Part shown: positions 5,326 through 6,431 of the stretch, piece by piece
How the letters are laid out: every line of letters begins with the position of its first letter
Position numbering within the stretch: the stretch's first letter is position 1
From: an uncultured Planctomycetales bacterium
GTDB lineage: Bacteria; Planctomycetota; Planctomycetia; Isosphaerales; Isosphaeraceae
Length of the DNA stretch: 6,431 nucleotides
Assembly (NCBI GenBank): GCA_937907525.1
Contig: CALCIB010000270.1
Span: forward strand, 1 to 6,431
Reading direction: 5' to 3'
The notes under the pieces: model-generated
The model's database searches: none
Seen by the model: only the letters and a program-made list of their open reading frames with translations
Told to the model about the DNA's origin: nothing
Position numbers and translations under genes: made by a program

Positions 5326-6302
5326 GTTTGGCGCCGGAGCATCGGGCGATCTATCTGACCGGCGCGACGGCCTCGGGCAAGTCGGCGGTCGGGGTCCGCC
5401 TGGCGCGGTTGCTCGACGCCGAGGTCCTGGCGATGGACTCCATGACGCTCTACCGCGGCATGGACGTCGGCACCGCCAAGCTCTCCGAGACCGAGCGCGA
5501 GGGGGTGCCGCACCATCTCATCGACGTCCTGGACCCGTGGGAATCGGCGAGCGTCGCGCGGTATCGCGACTGGGCGCTCGACGCGATCCGCGACGTCGAG
5601 TCGCGGGGGCGGCGGGCGTTGTTCGTCGGCGGCACGGCGCTGTACTTGAAGGCGATGCTGCGGGGCCTGCTCGACGGTCCCGGCGCCGTTCCAGAACTCC
5701 GCGCCCGGTTGGAGGCGGAGGCCGAGGCCGCGGGCGACGCCGCCTTGCACGCCAGGCTGGCGACGCTCGATCCGGCGACCGCCGCGCGCGTGCATCCCAA
5801 CGACCGCCGTCGGATCGTCCGGGCGCTTGAGGTCGTGGAATCGACCGGCTTCCCCTTCAGCGCGCTGCAACGCCAGCACGACCGCCCCGCGCCGGCCGAG
5901 ACGAAGGTCTTCGCCCTGGATCCGCCTCGGCCGATCCTCCACGAACGGATCGACCGTCGCGTGCTGGCGATGTTCGAGGCGGGGTTGGTCGAGGAGGTCC
6001 GGCGGCTTCAGTCGGCCCCGCGGCCGATGAGCTGGGTGGCGTCCCAGGGGGTCGGCTACCGCGAGGTGATCGAGCTTCTAGCAGGCCGGGTCGACCCGGC
6101 GACGACGATCGCCCGGATCCAGGCGCGGACGCGGCAGTTCGCCAAGAGGCAAGGGACGTGGTTTCGAGGACTCTCCGAGATCCAACGGATCGAGGTCGGC
6201 CCGGAGGACGACGCCGAGACCCTGGCGCGCCGACTGGCGGCGGAGATCGCCCGTCCCGTCCCCTCTCCCGCCGGGAGAGGGCAGCCGCGCGGCGGCGGGT
6301 GA
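5322..6302 (+). CDS. miaA: tRNA dimethylallyltransferase (MiaA)
   Basis: MiaA transfers a dimethylallyl group from DMAPP to N6 of A37 in tRNAs that read UNN codons, the first step towards ms2i6A. Visible motifs in the 326-residue product: P-loop GATASGKS (14-21), DSMTLYRGMDVGTAKL (39-54) with catalytic D39, PHHLIDVLDPWE (63-74), VGGTALYLKAMLRG (102-115), NDRRRIVRALEV (160-171), QGVGYREVIEL (242-252) and RQFAKRQGTWFRG (271-283). The ATG lies within the stop of the upstream gene, and GAGG at 5311-5314 is a suitable ribosome site. The family domain ends near residue 311; the last fifteen or so residues (PSPAGRGQPRGGG tail) and the TGA stop are encoded by a palindromic repeat, so the native C-terminus has probably been replaced or extended. 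Confidence 0.96.
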   Translation: MSLAPEHRAIYLTGATASGKSAVGVRLARLLDAEVLAMDSMTLYRGMDVGTAKLSETEREGVPHHLIDVLDPWESASVARYRDWALDAIRDVESRGRRALFVGGTALYLKAMLRGLLDGPGAVPELRARLEAEAEAAGDAALHARLATLDPATAARVHPNDRRRIVRALEVVESTGFPFSALQRQHDRPAPAETKVFALDPPRPILHERIDRRVLAMFEAGLVEEVRRLQSAPRPMSWVASQGVGYREVIELLAGRVDPATTIARIQARTRQFAKRQGTWFRGLSEIQRIEVGPEDDAETLARRLAAEIARPVPSPAGRGQPRGGG

Positions 6303-6305
6303 GGG
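6261..6305 (+). repeat. Palindromic repeat (REP-like), copy A, inside the 3' end of miaA
   Basis: A perfect 9-bp stem (CCCTCTCCC 6261-6269 with GGGAGAGGG 6273-6281) around GCC is followed by the small palindrome GCCGCGCGGC (6284-6293) and the edge motif GGGTGAGGG (6297-6305). This is the same order of elements as copy C at 1-45 read on its minus strand. The TGA in the edge motif is the miaA stop codon. Confidence 0.7.
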
Positions 6306-6333
6306 TCGCGGCGCTTCGGAGGCGCCGTCGACC

Positions 6334-6359
6334 GCGCCGCGCGTGCGCCGGCGCTTTTT
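6334..6359 (+). terminator. Probable intrinsic terminator for the miaA operon
   Basis: GCGCCG (6334-6339) pairs with CGGCGC (6349-6354) around a 9-nt loop and is followed at once by five T residues (6355-6359), 32 bp after the miaA stop. An alternative left arm with the same sequence lies at 6322-6327. This is the only stem plus T-tract arrangement with correct polarity in the window. Confidence 0.5.
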
Positions 6360-6373
6360 CCGAAGCGCGACGG

Positions 6374-6411
6374 CCCCCGCCCGGCCCTTCGGGCCACCCT
6401 CTCCCGGCGGG
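6374..6411 (-). repeat. Palindromic repeat (REP-like), partial copy B
   Basis: Read on the minus strand it runs CCCGCCGGGAGAGGG, then TGGCCC-GAA-GGGCC, then GGGCGGGGG, matching copies A and C in element order. The first half of the 9-bp stem is missing, so the copy is truncated at its 3' side on the plus strand. The last 20 bases of the window show nothing further. Confidence 0.6.
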
Positions 6412-6431
6412 CTGACGACCCGACACTTATC

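Larger units (their letters stand above)
6267..6411. repeat. Nested inverted-repeat (BIME-like) structure after miaA
   Basis: Three sets of complementary arms lie one inside another: CCCGCCGGGAGAGGG (6267-6281) with its exact 15-bp complement at 6397-6411; GCGCTTCGGA (6311-6320) with TCCGAAGCGC (6359-6368), 10 bp exact; and GCGCCG (6322-6327) with CGGCGC (6349-6354). The outer arms belong to repeat copies A and B placed head to head, an arrangement like REP pairs in enterobacterial BIMEs. Together they could fold the whole region into one long hairpin or cruciform. Confidence 0.65.

Overview
The window is GC-rich bacterial chromosome carrying seven confidently supported protein genes. Protein style, TTG starts and composition fit a planctomycete of the Isosphaeraceae type (Paludisphaera/Singulisphaera-like). 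That placement is inference from overall resemblance, not from a marker gene. No rRNA, tRNA, CRISPR array, transposase or phage gene was seen.

Layout: (1) Positions 1-45 hold a palindromic intergenic repeat. (2) Positions 134-1239, minus strand, hold a two-gene queuosine-precursor operon: queC (7-cyano-7-deazaguanine synthase, a divergent form) followed by queD (6-carboxytetrahydropterin synthase), overlapping by 13 bp. (3) Positions 1240-1607 form a 368-bp divergent intergenic region with candidate promoters facing both ways, a nine-T tract and a perfect GC hairpin. (4) greA follows at 1608-2087. (5) A Tat-signal dual-specificity-type phosphatase lies at 2255-2887 with its own candidate promoter. 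(6) An apparent three-gene plus-strand operon follows: an ArgA-like GNAT acetyltransferase (3072-3584, TTG start), a GT-C type integral-membrane glycosyltransferase (3604-5325, TTG start) and miaA (5322-6302), with a 19-bp gap and then a 4-bp ATGA overlap. (7) A large nested inverted-repeat structure closes the window; it contains a plausible intrinsic terminator and encodes the last residues and stop codon of miaA.

Functional links: queC/queD and miaA both act on the tRNA anticodon loop (wobble position 34 and position 37), but they lie in separate transcription units on opposite strands. greA is a transcription elongation factor. The phosphatase, acetyltransferase and glycosyltransferase have recognisable folds but unassigned substrates.

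I do not see a convincing new multi-gene system; this looks mostly like housekeeping DNA. The points most worth a second look are the divergent QueC, the Tat-exported phosphatase with a variant P-loop, the structured leaders of greA and the GNAT operon, and the palindromic repeat family that has entered the 3' end of miaA.
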